NCBI GenBank assembly: GCA_963709085.1
Contig: CAVPVB010000007.1
Coordinates: 1,550,001-1,614,000 of the forward strand
DNA: 64,000 nt
Origin: Rhodovastum sp963709085
GTDB taxonomy: Bacteria > Pseudomonadota > Alphaproteobacteria > Acetobacterales > Acetobacteraceae
Direction of reading: 5' to 3'
This document shows, one piece after another, positions 9,604 through 18,355 of the stretch (positions are counted from its first letter, which is position 1; each line of letters begins with the position of its first letter). The position numbers and the translations under genes were made by a program. The notes beneath the pieces are model-generated. The model was not told where the DNA came from. It did no database searches and saw nothing but the letters and a program-made list of their open reading frames with translations.

Positions 9604-10894
9604 TCAGAACGACAATTCGAACCGCAACTGGGCGACCGTCGCATTGCGCCGGCGCGGGTCGGTATCGGGGCTGATCACGTATTGAAGATCCGGCTGCATC
9701 GCCAGCCAGGATGTGACCTGGGCATTATAGGTAAGCTCGATCGCGGTTTCCGCCGGACTGACCGGCAATTCCGCTTGTTGCTGCGCGGCGATGTAGCCTG
9801 ATCCGTTGCGTGCCATCGCCACGCCAATTCCCAACTGATCGTCCGTCCTGCCCGGAAAGACGCCGGAGGCAACCAGGCCGGCACCGATATAGGTGCCGAT
9901 CCGGTCCACGACCTGGTCGGCGACGCCGAACTGGAGGAACGCCGAAAGACGCCGCTTCGGATCAGCCGCGGACTCGAACAGCAGACTGATCGGCCAGCAG
10001 GTAGGCGCCGCCTTCGCCGCGCTGCTGCACCGGCGTACCATCGGGATTGACGCCGCTCAGTTCGTCGAAATTGGCCGTGTAGTACCATGCGCCTATGACG
10101 ATCTTGTCGTCATAGGGCGGCAGCTTGTTCAGCCGGCCGATATGCTTGCGGGCTTGCGGTCCGGGTGGCGCACTGTCTTCCGGCGCGCGCGTCAGGAACG
10201 CCGCCTCGCCGACCAGCAACAGCCCGTTATGCGGGTTGAACGGGGGCAGCGATCCATCCTCCGGATAAAGCGGCGCGCCATCCAGCACCGCAAGCCGGAA
10301 CACGCTGTTCACGCTTGGCTTGTAGGCAATCCGGAACCCGAGCGCGGTGGCGGGATAGATCGACGGCCCGGCAAGGCCGCTCAGCCCGAACTCGGGGCCG
10401 GTGCCGAAGGAGCCGTTGAGGAACACATCCGATGAGGTGAGACGATAGAATTCCGTGTTCAGATCATACAGGCCAGCGAGGACGGAGACCCGGCTGCCGG
10501 GAAAATTGTACTGCAGCCATGCCTCGTACAGCCGCAGGGTCGGCGCGGCGGCAATGTTGTCGACGCCTTGCGCATCGCCGGCGTATTTACTAGGTTGGCC
10601 GGCATTGATCCACAGCGCATCCATAAAACCCGTCAGCCCGGGCATGGCGATGAGTTTAACGCCGTCCAGCGCGAGCTGCAGATGCAGGTTCCCGGAATAG
10701 ATCGTGCCCTGCTTCACACCGCCCGACAGGTTCGCCGCCGCGTCGCCGTCATAGACCGCGGAGGGGGTGACGCCGGACGCGGTCAACCGGTCCTTGAAGG
10801 CCTGCCATTCCTGCAATCCCTGCCAATCGTCGGCCTGGGCGGGACATGTCCCGATCGTTGCCGCAAGCAGCAGCGGCCCCGCCAGACGCTTCAT
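9604..10894 (-). CDS. Carbohydrate-selective porin, OprB family (single-base frameshift)
   Basis: Outer-membrane beta-barrel. ATG at 10894 opens a signal peptide (MKRLAGPLLLAATIGTCPAQA), then family features: DGVKLIAMPGLTGFMDALWINAG, YEAWLQYNF, VLAGLYDLN.EFY and FLNGSFGTGPEFG. The frame is broken near 9985: GAYLLADQ is followed by a stop soon after, while the next frame continues LLFESAADPKRRLSAF to the barrel end LRFELSF. Removing one base restores 429 residues, a normal OprB length. It follows the NADH dehydrogenase gene by 17 bp and is probably co-transcribed with it. Substrate unknown; sugar uptake is the family role. Confidence 0.82.
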
Positions 10895-10911
10895 GGCTGC
10901 TTCGCCGCGGG

Positions 10912-12246
10912 TCAATGCAGCTTCACGCTGGGGCTCGGCCGTTGCGAGACGCTGCTCATCAGGGTGCGCCAGAGCACCGAGGGGCCGCCATGCAGCGCCG
11001 CCTCGTGCATCTTGTACAGGGAACGATACATGGCGCGGGCGAAAACTCCCTCGACGAACATGCCGCGGCCGACCAGGAAGCCCATCAGGTTGCCGACCGT
11101 GCTGAACCGGCCCAACGACACCAGCGAGCCGAAATCCCGGTAGCGAAACGGCGCCAGCGGCCGGCGGTCCAGCAGCAGATCGATCTGCCGCACCATGTGC
11201 GCGGCCATCTGATGCGCCGCCTGCGCCCGCGGCGGCACCGGCGCCGGGTCGTCCGGGCGGGGGCAGCAGGCACAATCGCCAATGGCGAAGATAGTCGCAT
11301 CGCGGGTGGTCTGCAGCGTCTCGGTCACCATCAGCTGGTTGATCCGGTTGGTCTCCAGCCCGGCGATGTCGCGCAGGAAATCCGGCGCCTTCACCCCGGC
11401 CGACCAGACCACCAGCTCGGACGGAATGACCTCGCCGGTCGTCAGCACCACGCCGTCGGCCCGCACCTCGGCCACCCGGGCGCCGGTCCGCACTTCCACC
11501 CCGAGCGATGTCAGCAGCTCCACCGTGGCCGCCGAGATCCGCTCCGGCAGGGCGGGCAGGATGCGCTCCGCCGCTTCGATCAGCACGATGTGGATGTCGC
11601 GCGCCGGATCGATGCGGTCCATGCCGTAGGCCACCACGTCGCGCACCGTGTGGTGCAGTTCGGCCGCCAGTTCCGTTCCGGTGGCGCCGGCGCCGATGAT
11701 CGCCACATGCAACTGGCCGGGCCGCACCGGTTCGGCCTGGCTGTTGGCGCGCAGGCAGGCATTGACCAGCCGCCGGTTGAACCGGCTCGCCTGCTCCGGG
11801 GTTTCCAGCGGCACCGCGTATTGCGCCGCCCCCGGCGTGCCGAAATCGTTGGTGACGCTGCCGATGGCCATGATCAGCGTATCGTAGGGAACGGATTTCG
11901 GCGGTGTGATCTGCCGTCCTTCCTCGTCACGCATTTCCGCCAGGCGCAGCTGTTTCGCGGCGCGATCGAGGCCGATCACCTCGCCATAGCAATAGGTGAA
12001 ATGGTGCCAGTGCGCCTGCGCCAGATAGTTCAGTTCGTGCTGGGATCGCCGCAGGCTGCCGGCCGCCACCGAATGCAGCAACGGCTTCCACAGATGGGTG
12101 CGCGAGCGTTCGACCAGGGTGATCCGCGCCAGGCCGAGCCGGCCCAGCGTGTCGCCGAGCCTGGTGACCAGTTCCAGCCCCGCTGCCCCGCCGCCGGCGA
12201 CCACGATGCGGTGCGGTTCGCCAGCCGTCTTCGCCTCACCGGTCAT
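10912..12246 (-). CDS. ndh: Type II NADH:quinone oxidoreductase-like FAD protein
   Basis: About 444 residues from ATG 12246. FAD/NAD(P)-dependent oxidoreductase with two Rossmann folds: IVVAGGGAAGLELVTRLG at the N-terminus and VAIIGAGATGTELAAELH in the middle (second GxGxxG), plus FAIGDCA near the C-terminus, the FAD-binding ATG/GD motif. The C-terminal region with GNLMGFLVGRG and a basic amphipathic tail fits a membrane-surface NDH-2 that passes electrons from NADH to quinone without proton pumping. It leads an operon with the OprB-like porin. A short remnant of a molybdenum hydroxylase ends five bases upstream of the start. Confidence 0.9.
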   Translation of the reverse strand: MTGEAKTAGEPHRIVVAGGGAAGLELVTRLGDTLGRLGLARITLVERSRTHLWKPLLHSVAAGSLRRSQHELNYLAQAHWHHFTYCYGEVIGLDRAAKQLRLAEMRDEEGRQITPPKSVPYDTLIMAIGSVTNDFGTPGAAQYAVPLETPEQASRFNRRLVNACLRANSQAEPVRPGQLHVAIIGAGATGTELAAELHHTVRDVVAYGMDRIDPARDIHIVLIEAAERILPALPERISAATVELLTSLGVEVRTGARVAEVRADGVVLTTGEVIPSELVVWSAGVKAPDFLRDIAGLETNRINQLMVTETLQTTRDATIFAIGDCACCPRPDDPAPVPPRAQAAHQMAAHMVRQIDLLLDRRPLAPFRYRDFGSLVSLGRFSTVGNLMGFLVGRGMFVEGVFARAMYRSLYKMHEAALHGGPSVLWRTLMSSVSQRPSPSVKLH

Positions 12247-12250
12247 GCGC

Positions 12251-12400
12251 TCAGTTCTCCCGTTTCGCCGCCGTGATCGCCGCCCCCACCGCCTGCAGCG
12301 TCCCCGGCATGTCGATATGCGGGATGCCGAACGCCGACAAGGCATCCACCAGCGCGTTCATCATCGCCGGGAGGCTGCCCGGTTTTCGCGCGTGGGTCAT
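12251..12400 (-). pseudogene. C-terminal fragment of a xanthine/CO dehydrogenase-type molybdenum subunit
   Basis: 49 residues, MTHARKPGSLPAMMNALVDALS followed (split here) by FGIPHIDMPGTLQAVG. The order GSLPA-(M/V)-MNA-(L/I)-VDAL and then HIDMP is the hallmark C-terminus of CoxL/XdhB-family large subunits, which are normally over 700 residues. An in-frame stop lies just upstream of the ATG at 12400, so nothing more of the gene remains here. The fragment may survive because it supplies the leader of ndh. Confidence 0.6.
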
Positions 12401-12581
12401 GCAGCGTCGCGTTCATCCTGCCTTTCCGTGGGCATCATCGGGAGTCTGCGACTAATCTGTCGTTCCGTCCGGCGCCGTGCAACCACGGACAGGAATGCTG
12501 GATTGTCATGCCGCATTACAATCATGCGACACCTGGACGGCCAGCCCTTGCATTCCGCCGCGCCCGCCGCTTACTGCCCGC

Positions 12582-13904
12582 ATGACCATCTGGCTCGCGG
12601 ACCTGGCCTGGGTCGATGGCGCGGTCCGCGAACGCGTCGCCCTCGATATCGACGCCGCCGGGCGTCTCGCCGCCGTCACCCCCGGAGCGGCCCCCGGGGC
12701 GATCCCACGCCGGCGCATCAAGGGCCTGGTGGTGCCCGGCCTCGCCAACCTGCACAGCATTGCCCATGAGCGTGCCATGGCGGGGCCGGAGGGGAGGGAG
12801 CGCTGCCTGGCGGCGCTGACGCCGGACGATGTGCAGGCCATCGCCGCCCAGCTTTACGCCGAGTGCCTGCTGCACGGTTACTCGTCGGTGGCCGCGTTCC
12901 ACGCGCTGCATAATGCGCCGGACGGCCGGCCCTATGACGATCCGGCCGAAATGGCGCTGCGCATCGTTGCCGCGGCGGAGCAGGCCGGCATCGGGCTCCG
13001 CCTGCTGCCGGTGCTGTACCGGCAGGGCGGATTCGGCGGCGCGCCGCCAAAGCCGGAACAGCGCCGTTTCATCATGCCGGTCGAGGCGTATGGCCGGCTC
13101 TGCCAGGATCTGGCCGAATACGTGCCGGTCGGCGTCGCGCCGCATTCGCTGCGCGCCGTGACGCCGGACGCCTTGCAGGCCGCGCTGGTCATCGCCGATC
13201 TGCTCGGCCCCGCCACGCCGATGCACATCCAGGTCGCCGCGCAGGCGCGCGAGGTGGCGGCGTGCCTGGCCTGGAGTGGCTGCCGCCCGGTGCAATGGCT
13301 GCTCGCCAACGCCGCCGTCGATGCGCGCTGGTGCCTGGTGCATGCCACCCATATCGACGCCGCCGAGAGCCGCGCCCTGGCGGCCGCCGGTGCGGTCGCC
13401 GGGCTGTGCCAGACCAGCGAGGCCCATCGCGGCGACGGCATTTTTCCGTTGCTGCCTTATCTGCAGGAAGGCGGGCGGTTCGGCATTGGCAGCGCCGGCA
13501 ATTACTCGGTCAGCCCGGTCGAGGAACTACGCTGGCTCGACTATATCCGGCGGCTGGAACAGCGGCGGCGCACCGGGGTGCCGGCAGTACCCGGCGCGGC
13601 GGTCGCCGCGCGGCTGCTGGCCGAGGCGGCCGCCGGCGGGGCGCAGGCGCTGGCGCGGCCGGCCGGAGCGATCGCGCCCGGCTTGCTGGCCGATCTGGTG
13701 GTGCTCGATCCGGAGCATCCCTCCCTGGTCGGCCGCCGCGGCGAGGCGTTGCTGGATGCCTGGCTGTTCGCGGGCAACGCGACCCCGGTGCGGCACGTGA
13801 TGGTGGCCGGGCGCTGGGTGGTGCAGCACGGCGTGCATGTGCGCGGCGCCGAGATCGCCGCCGCTTTTTCCCGAACGATGCGCCGGCTGGCCGATGCCTT
13901 GTGA
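12582..13904 (+). CDS. Formimidoylglutamate deiminase (HutF) homologue lacking metal-binding residues
   Basis: 440 residues from ATG 12582, full length for HutF, an amidohydrolase that deaminates N-formimidoyl-L-glutamate in histidine breakdown. Overall match is clear: VPGLANLHS, FIMPVEAYG, GVAPHSLRAVTPDAL, VDARWCLVHATH, GDGIFP, GGRFGIGS. But the zinc ligands are changed: the HxH of strand 1 is H58-S-I60, HIHxAEQ is H215-I-Q217-V-A-A220, and the Asp after GIGS is A305. H188 and H257 remain. I therefore expect no normal deiminase activity, yet the frame is intact. It may be a pseudoenzyme with binding or regulatory function, or a recently dead gene. No other hut genes are nearby. Confidence 0.82.
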   Translation: MTIWLADLAWVDGAVRERVALDIDAAGRLAAVTPGAAPGAIPRRRIKGLVVPGLANLHSIAHERAMAGPEGRERCLAALTPDDVQAIAAQLYAECLLHGYSSVAAFHALHNAPDGRPYDDPAEMALRIVAAAEQAGIGLRLLPVLYRQGGFGGAPPKPEQRRFIMPVEAYGRLCQDLAEYVPVGVAPHSLRAVTPDALQAALVIADLLGPATPMHIQVAAQAREVAACLAWSGCRPVQWLLANAAVDARWCLVHATHIDAAESRALAAAGAVAGLCQTSEAHRGDGIFPLLPYLQEGGRFGIGSAGNYSVSPVEELRWLDYIRRLEQRRRTGVPAVPGAAVAARLLAEAAAGGAQALARPAGAIAPGLLADLVVLDPEHPSLVGRRGEALLDAWLFAGNATPVRHVMVAGRWVVQHGVHVRGAEIAAAFSRTMRRLADAL

Positions 13905-14014
13905 GGTGGGCGCCCTGGAAGGTGGGCACATTTCCTTGACCCACCGGAACCTTGTTGGCGCCCCGCGGCATGGCTACCATTACACACTGTCATTCACCGG
14001 ATGGGAGAGGCGGG

Positions 14015-14476
14015 ATGATACCAACACGACAAACCACGCCGCAGCGTTGCTGTCGTGGCGCGATCAGTATTTGTCTCGGGATCGCCGGCGCCATTGCCTG
14101 CCTGTCGCCCGCGCGGGCTGCCGTCACGGAAGACAATTTCCTCGCCAGGACGACCGACGATATCGTTGCTGTCTGCGCGGTCGAGCCGAGCGACCCGCTC
14201 TATCAGGCCGCCGTCAATTTCTGCCACGGCTTCGCCCTCGGCACCTACCACACGTTGCGCGAAATCATGGCCGCCGAGCCGAAGATCCGCCTGTTCTGCG
14301 TCGCCGAGCCGCCGCCCTCGCGCAACGAGGCGATCGCCGCCTTCGTGACCTGGGCGCGTGCGCATCCCGACCGCGGCGCGGCGCCGCCGACGGAAAGCTT
14401 CGCGGCCTATCTGGCCGACCGTTACCCGTGCCCGCCGCTTCCCGCGGGCCGGCACGCCCATGTCAAAAAGCCGTGA
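14015..14476 (+). CDS. Rap1a/Tai-like secreted protein
   Basis: 153 residues from ATG 14015, which follows GGGAGAGGCGG. Signal peptide or N-terminal membrane segment (SICLGIAGAIACLSPARA), then a domain with VCAVEPSDPLYQAAVNFCHGF, FCVAEPP and a closing DRYPCP. The four spaced Cys suggest disulphides. The pattern fits the Rap1a/Tai immunity fold family, small periplasmic proteins first known as immunity to Type VI amidase effectors, but many family members have no toxin partner and none is seen here. A Gly-zipper lipoprotein follows 13 bp later, so the two may form an operon. Confidence 0.75.
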   Translation: MIPTRQTTPQRCCRGAISICLGIAGAIACLSPARAAVTEDNFLARTTDDIVAVCAVEPSDPLYQAAVNFCHGFALGTYHTLREIMAAEPKIRLFCVAEPPPSRNEAIAAFVTWARAHPDRGAAPPTESFAAYLADRYPCPPLPAGRHAHVKKP

Positions 14477-14489
14477 GAAGGACGAAGCC

Positions 14490-14759
14490 ATGAGCATGCG
14501 TCTCATAGCCGCCATTGCCGGCGTGCTTCTGCTTGCCGGCTGCGCCGGCATGTCCGATACCCAGCAACGCGCCCTGACCGGGACCGTCGGTGGCGCCGCG
14601 GTCGGCGGCGTTATCGGGGCGATGGCCGGCAATGCCGGGCTCGGCGCGGCGGTCGGTGCCGGCGCCGGTCTGGCCGGCGGGCTGATCTATGATTCGGTGA
14701 AGAAGAACGAACAATCCGCGTATCAGAACGGCTACTATGCCGGGCAGCAATCACGCTGA
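14490..14759 (+). CDS. Glycine-zipper lipoprotein
   Basis: 89 residues from ATG 14490. Signal peptide ends in a lipobox (LLLAGC), so Cys is lipidated and the protein anchored in the envelope. A Gly-zipper stretch follows (GTVGGAAVGGVIGAMAG and GLGAAVGAGAGLAGGLIYD), then a short charged tail. The family includes 17-kDa antigen/YmgG-like outer-membrane lipoproteins. It lies 13 bp downstream of the Rap1a-like gene on the same strand. Function is not known beyond envelope association. Confidence 0.85.
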   Translation: MSMRLIAAIAGVLLLAGCAGMSDTQQRALTGTVGGAAVGGVIGAMAGNAGLGAAVGAGAGLAGGLIYDSVKKNEQSAYQNGYYAGQQSR

Positions 14760-14861
14760 TACGGCGCCCAACGCTGATACGGCGTCCTGAGATGGGCGCG
14801 CTGACGCGCTTCTGAAGGCTCCGGGCCATGGTTCACGCGGCCCGGGCCGTCGCCGATAGGC

Positions 14862-15419
14862 TTACCGGACCTTGGTGATCTTCGACCCCTCGATGCCGAG
14901 GCCGGCCATCAGGCCTTTCTGGTTGAAGATGAAGGCGTAGACATCCTGCGTGAGCGTGGTCGAACTGAACTTCCGCGCCAGGCCCTCATCGACGACGACC
15001 ACGCTGGGTCCCACGCCGATCTCGAAGCCCGCGGAGTTGTCGAGGTATTTCAGCGCCCCGGCGTTCATGAAGAACAGCGCGTAGCCGAACCATTGCACCC
15101 CGGCCTGCAGGCCGTATGAGGCCGCCGCCGAGTTGTAGTAGCCGGTCGTGCGGCCGTCCTGCCGCAGGGCGCCCTCGCCATAGGCGCCGCCGAGCAGGAA
15201 ACCGACCTTCACGATTTTGGGGAACACCAGGACAGCGAGCGCCTTCTGGTTCAGCACCCGGGCCGCCTCGTTGCCGGCGAGCAGCCGGCGCAAAGCGGCG
15301 GCGGCTGCCTGGTCGAGTTCGGGATCGCTCGTCGGGGCGGCGGCGAATGCCGGCGCCAGCGGCGCCATGACGGCCAGGCCGGCAACCAGGCCGCGTCGCG
15401 TGAGGGTCATGCTCATCAC
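14862..15419 (-). CDS. SYLF-domain (YSC84/DUF500) lipid-binding protein
   Basis: 185 residues. N-terminal signal with twin-arginine look (TRRGLVAGLAVMAPLAPAFA). The body matches the SYLF domain: LNQKALAVLVFPKIVKVGFLLG, GYYNSAAASYGLQAG.Q.FGYALFFM and VGPSVVVVDEGLARK. Family members bind lipids/phosphoinositides in eukaryotes; bacterial ones are periplasmic and of unclear role. ATG start at 15419 (a second Met follows one codon later). It converges with the lipoprotein gene. Confidence 0.88.
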   Translation of the reverse strand: MMSMTLTRRGLVAGLAVMAPLAPAFAAAPTSDPELDQAAAAALRRLLAGNEAARVLNQKALAVLVFPKIVKVGFLLGGAYGEGALRQDGRTTGYYNSAAASYGLQAGVQWFGYALFFMNAGALKYLDNSAGFEIGVGPSVVVVDEGLARKFSSTTLTQDVYAFIFNQKGLMAGLGIEGSKITKVR

Positions 15420-15582
15420 CTTGTCAAGACGGTTGCAGCATCAGCGAATATCGCCGTGAGCGGTTGCTCGATCGTTACCTGATCCACCCTCCCACGCCCG
15501 GCGGCGCGGCAGGTAAGTGCCTTAAAGAATACGCTTGATGCGAACATTCCGCAAACGGGGATGAACAGGGCCGGATGGATAC

Positions 15583-15954
15583 TTATGGTTGCACGCGATC
15601 CGCAAGCTGGCGTTCCGCCGTCTCGATCTCGCGGGCAAGGAAGAAGTTCAGCATCGTCCGCAGCACGATGATCGCCGCGACCTTGCCAACGTCATCCCAT
15701 GTCGGCGCCACGGCGGTTTTCAGAATGTCGGCGGCCAACTGGAACTCCAGCGCCAGCGCCAGCCAGCGCCCCAGTTTCAGCCGGATGTTCTCGCGCGGGT
15801 CGATGGTCCGGACAGCGTCGCCGCGGAGGATCGGCAGGGTGAAAGCCACGGTCAACGCCGCGGCATTCAGCACGCCAATGCCGATGATCAGGGCGGAGAT
15901 CGCCTCGGTGATCGAGGCCAGCCATCCCACGCTGGCGACAAGAAAGTGTTCCAC
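15583..15954 (-). CDS. DUF1622 membrane protein
   Basis: 123 residues with three membrane segments: ~16-40 (ALIIGIGVLNAAALTVAFTLP), ~62-80 and ~88-108. The conserved signature LEFQLAADILKTAVAPTW followed by a helix IVLRTMLNFFLAREI identifies DUF1622, a small inner-membrane family of unknown function. Complete, ATG at 15954. It sits just downstream of the mepA gene on the same strand with a 36-bp gap, possibly the last gene of a mepA-led transcript, or with its own promoter. Confidence 0.85.
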   Translation of the reverse strand: MEHFLVASVGWLASITEAISALIIGIGVLNAAALTVAFTLPILRGDAVRTIDPRENIRLKLGRWLALALEFQLAADILKTAVAPTWDDVGKVAAIIVLRTMLNFFLAREIETAERQLADRVQP

Positions 15955-15990
15955 CCGCCGACACCTCCGGTTGCACGGGAAACGATGCCC

Positions 15991-16800
15991 TCAGGGCGGT
16001 GCCCCGAGGATCGCGCGGCAGGCGGCCGGCAGGGGCGGCGGCCTGGGGGGCGGTCCGGCGGGCTTCGGCGCCGGCGGCACATCGAGCTGCGCGAACCACC
16101 AGTCGAGCGTGGCGTCGCAGCCATCGCCGGGGGGCGGCGGCGGCGCCTGCTCGCATTGCGGCTGGTCGGCGGGGCAGCGGAAGCGGATGTGCATGTGGCT
16201 GGAATGGCCATACCAGGGCCGGATCAGCCGCAGCCAGGCGCGGTCGCCGGTGACCTCGGCGCAGAGTTTCTTCTTGATGGCGGGGTTGACCAGGATGCGG
16301 TCGATGCGCGGCAGCCCGGCCGCGAGGCGCAGCAAGGTCAGGTGCCCGGGCCGCCAGAGCGCCGGATCGACGTCACGCCCGTCCGGGCGCACCAGGCTGG
16401 GCGGCTCGATCGCCTCGCGGCCGGGCGCCGGCAGCACCGGATGCGGCGGCGCCACATCCAGCCAGACATCGGCGTCGATGCCCATCTGGTGGCTGAAATG
16501 GCCGCCGCTGAGCGGGCCGCCGCGCGGGGCGGAGATGTCGCCGATGTAGATATCGGGCAGTCCCGCCGCCTGGGCTCCGGCGCCCAGCCGCAGCAGGGCG
16601 GCGATGGTGGCGGGATGGCCCCAGAAGGAACTGCGTGAGAGCCGGATGGTTTGCAGTCCCGGCGCGGTATCGGGCAGGCGCACGGCGCCGGCGATACAGC
16701 CGGCGCCCTGGCTGCCGATGACCCGCACCGGGCCGGGCGCCGGCGTCTCGGGGCCGGCGGCGATGAGCACGGGCAGCAGCAGGACAAGCAGGGCGCGCAT
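15991..16800 (-). CDS. mepA: Penicillin-insensitive murein endopeptidase
   Basis: 269 residues from ATG 16800, opening a signal peptide (RALLVLLLPVLIAAG). Zinc metallopeptidase of family M74 that cuts D-Ala-meso-DAP cross-links in peptidoglycan in the periplasm. Visible: IYIGDISAPRGG, the metal motif GGHFSHQMGIDADVWL (His and Asp ligands), and the C-terminal GHSSHMHIRFRCP with the HxH ligand. The Pro-rich C-terminus after WWFAQL is longer than in the enterobacterial enzyme. An open frame continues upstream of the start but overlaps gtrA and has no signal-peptide logic. 32 bp separate it from gtrA upstream. Confidence 0.93.
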   Translation of the reverse strand: MRALLVLLLPVLIAAGPETPAPGPVRVIGSQGAGCIAGAVRLPDTAPGLQTIRLSRSSFWGHPATIAALLRLGAGAQAAGLPDIYIGDISAPRGGPLSGGHFSHQMGIDADVWLDVAPPHPVLPAPGREAIEPPSLVRPDGRDVDPALWRPGHLTLLRLAAGLPRIDRILVNPAIKKKLCAEVTGDRAWLRLIRPWYGHSSHMHIRFRCPADQPQCEQAPPPPPGDGCDATLDWWFAQLDVPPAPKPAGPPPRPPPLPAACRAILGAPP

Positions 16801-16832
16801 GACGGGGCGTGGACGCCGGGAGGGCGGTGGCG

Positions 16833-17297
16833 TCACCGGAACACCACCGACCGCGACAGATGGAAATTGACAAACATGCCGGCGATCGCCCCGGCGGCGA
16901 CCGCGTACACCGGCTCGTCGGCGCAGGTGACGCTGAAGGTTACCAGCACCGCGTAGGTGCCGCGGTTCAGCGTGAAGCCGAGCAGGTTGGCGGCCAGGAA
17001 GGCCAGCCATTGCCGGTGCACCGGTCCGCTGCCCCGGCCGCGAAACGTCCAGATCCGGTTGAACAGCCAGGTGGCGGTGGCGGCGGTGAGGTAGGCGATC
17101 GCGCCGGCGCCGTACAGGCCGAGCGCTCCCCTGGTGGCATAGACCGTTGCGGTATCCACCACGAACCCGGCCACGCCCACGGTGCCGAAGCGCAGGAACT
17201 GCGCGAGCAGCGGCAGCTTCGCGTGCCAGGCGCGCGGCGTGCAGCGGACGAGCAGGGCTTCCATGAGGGCCGGACTTAGCCCATGCGCGCCCGTCAT
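16833..17297 (-). CDS. GtrA family membrane protein
   Basis: About 154 residues from ATG 17297; an alternative start at 17264 would give MEALLVRC. Four membrane segments, beginning at QFLRFGTVGVAGFVVDTATVY, with ATWLFNRIWTF after segment two and a C-terminal VNFHLSRSVVFR, all typical of GtrA. Family members are thought to flip undecaprenyl-linked sugars or assist teichoic/O-antigen glycosylation. It precedes mepA on the same strand (32 bp), a cell-envelope pairing. Confidence 0.88.
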   Translation of the reverse strand: MTGAHGLSPALMEALLVRCTPRAWHAKLPLLAQFLRFGTVGVAGFVVDTATVYATRGALGLYGAGAIAYLTAATATWLFNRIWTFRGRGSGPVHRQWLAFLAANLLGFTLNRGTYAVLVTFSVTCADEPVYAVAAGAIAGMFVNFHLSRSVVFR

Positions 17298-17476
17298 GTG
17301 AAGCGACGAAACGAATCGCCGTGCAACTGGTCGCCGCGCCCCCGGTCCACCGCGCACTGGCCATTGTCCGCCATTGGCCGCACCCCACCTTTGCAGCGGC
17401 CCCCGTTGCGGGTGAGATCAATGCCGGATACAGACGAAATTATCCCGGCCAGGATGCCCGGCCGGCATGGGATTCC

Positions 17477-18355
17477 ATGATGCCGACCCTCGCACAGCAC
17501 CTCGACATTGACCGTCTGGTTCAGGCCATCCGGCAGGACCCGGTCCCCTCCCATGCCGCCAATCTCGCCATCGAGGCGGTGGAGGCGGCGCTGCAGGCCT
17601 ACCGGGCGCCCAGCCTGGAAGCCCGCCGTCTGGCGGAAGAAGCGGCCGGAGCGGTGAAGGAATCGCTGGTTGTCCTCTCCGCCTGCATTCTGCCGGCGGC
17701 CCCGGCGCGGCGTCCGCCGCCGCCGCGGCCGGTGCCGGTGCAGCATTTCGGCCCGCCGGCGCCGCAATTCGACATGGTGGCGTATGTTCCGCTGGCCTGC
17801 GCGCTCGCGGCGTTGCCGTTTCAGGGATGGGGGATCGGCAGCCTGTTCGTGCTCGGCGCCGCCGCCGGATCGAGCGTGATGATCCTGCGCACCTACCGCC
17901 AGAGCGCCCCGATCATTGCGCCGCCGCCGCCGGCCGTCCCGCTGCGCGCCGAACCGCCGCCGCCGGCCGCCACCCTGCACGCCGAGACGATCGCCGCCGC
18001 CGTGCAGCGGGCGCTGGCGCAGATCGACGATCTGGTGGCCTTCGCCGAACGCCGCCGCGCCGCCCGCACCGAGCCGACCACCCTGAACGACACCACCCTC
18101 GAATTCCTGCAGGACCTCGCCGAAGCGGTGCTGCGCAACCGCGCTGAATTCGCCCTCGCCAAGATCGAGTTCCGGCTGCCGGTGGTGCTGGAGGCGCTGG
18201 ACCTGCAGGCGGTGGAATACACGCCGGATACGGCGGCGAATTTCGATGTCGATGGCGATCCGGTCGCGGCCGTCACCCGCCGCCCGGCCCTGCTGGCCGG
18301 GGCGCGCTGCGTCAAGCGCGGGCTGGCCGCGACCCGGCCGGGGCGGGCGGCATGA
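17477..18355 (+). CDS. Hypothetical membrane protein paired with an Hsp70-like ATPase
   Basis: About 292 residues from ATG 17477 (Met-Met). I do not recognise a family. N-terminal ~75 residues are helical and acidic, a Pro-rich linker (APARRPPPPRP) follows, then two close hydrophobic segments at ~105-140 (VAYVPLACALAALPFQGW and GIGSLFVLGAAAGSSVMIL), another Pro-rich linker, and a helical C-terminal domain (~170-292) rich in Leu/Glu. Its stop codon overlaps the start of the Hsp70-like gene (ATGA), so the two are translationally coupled and very likely act together, with this protein probably the membrane partner or client adaptor. Confidence 0.72.
   Translation: MMPTLAQHLDIDRLVQAIRQDPVPSHAANLAIEAVEAALQAYRAPSLEARRLAEEAAGAVKESLVVLSACILPAAPARRPPPPRPVPVQHFGPPAPQFDMVAYVPLACALAALPFQGWGIGSLFVLGAAAGSSVMILRTYRQSAPIIAPPPPAVPLRAEPPPPAATLHAETIAAAVQRALAQIDDLVAFAERRRAARTEPTTLNDTTLEFLQDLAEAVLRNRAEFALAKIEFRLPVVLEALDLQAVEYTPDTAANFDVDGDPVAAVTRRPALLAGARCVKRGLAATRPGRAA

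Noticed and set aside
10846..12276. 476-codon frame opposite ndh
   Set aside because: ndh carries both nucleotide-binding motifs; the opposite frame is His/Arg/Gln-rich shadow.
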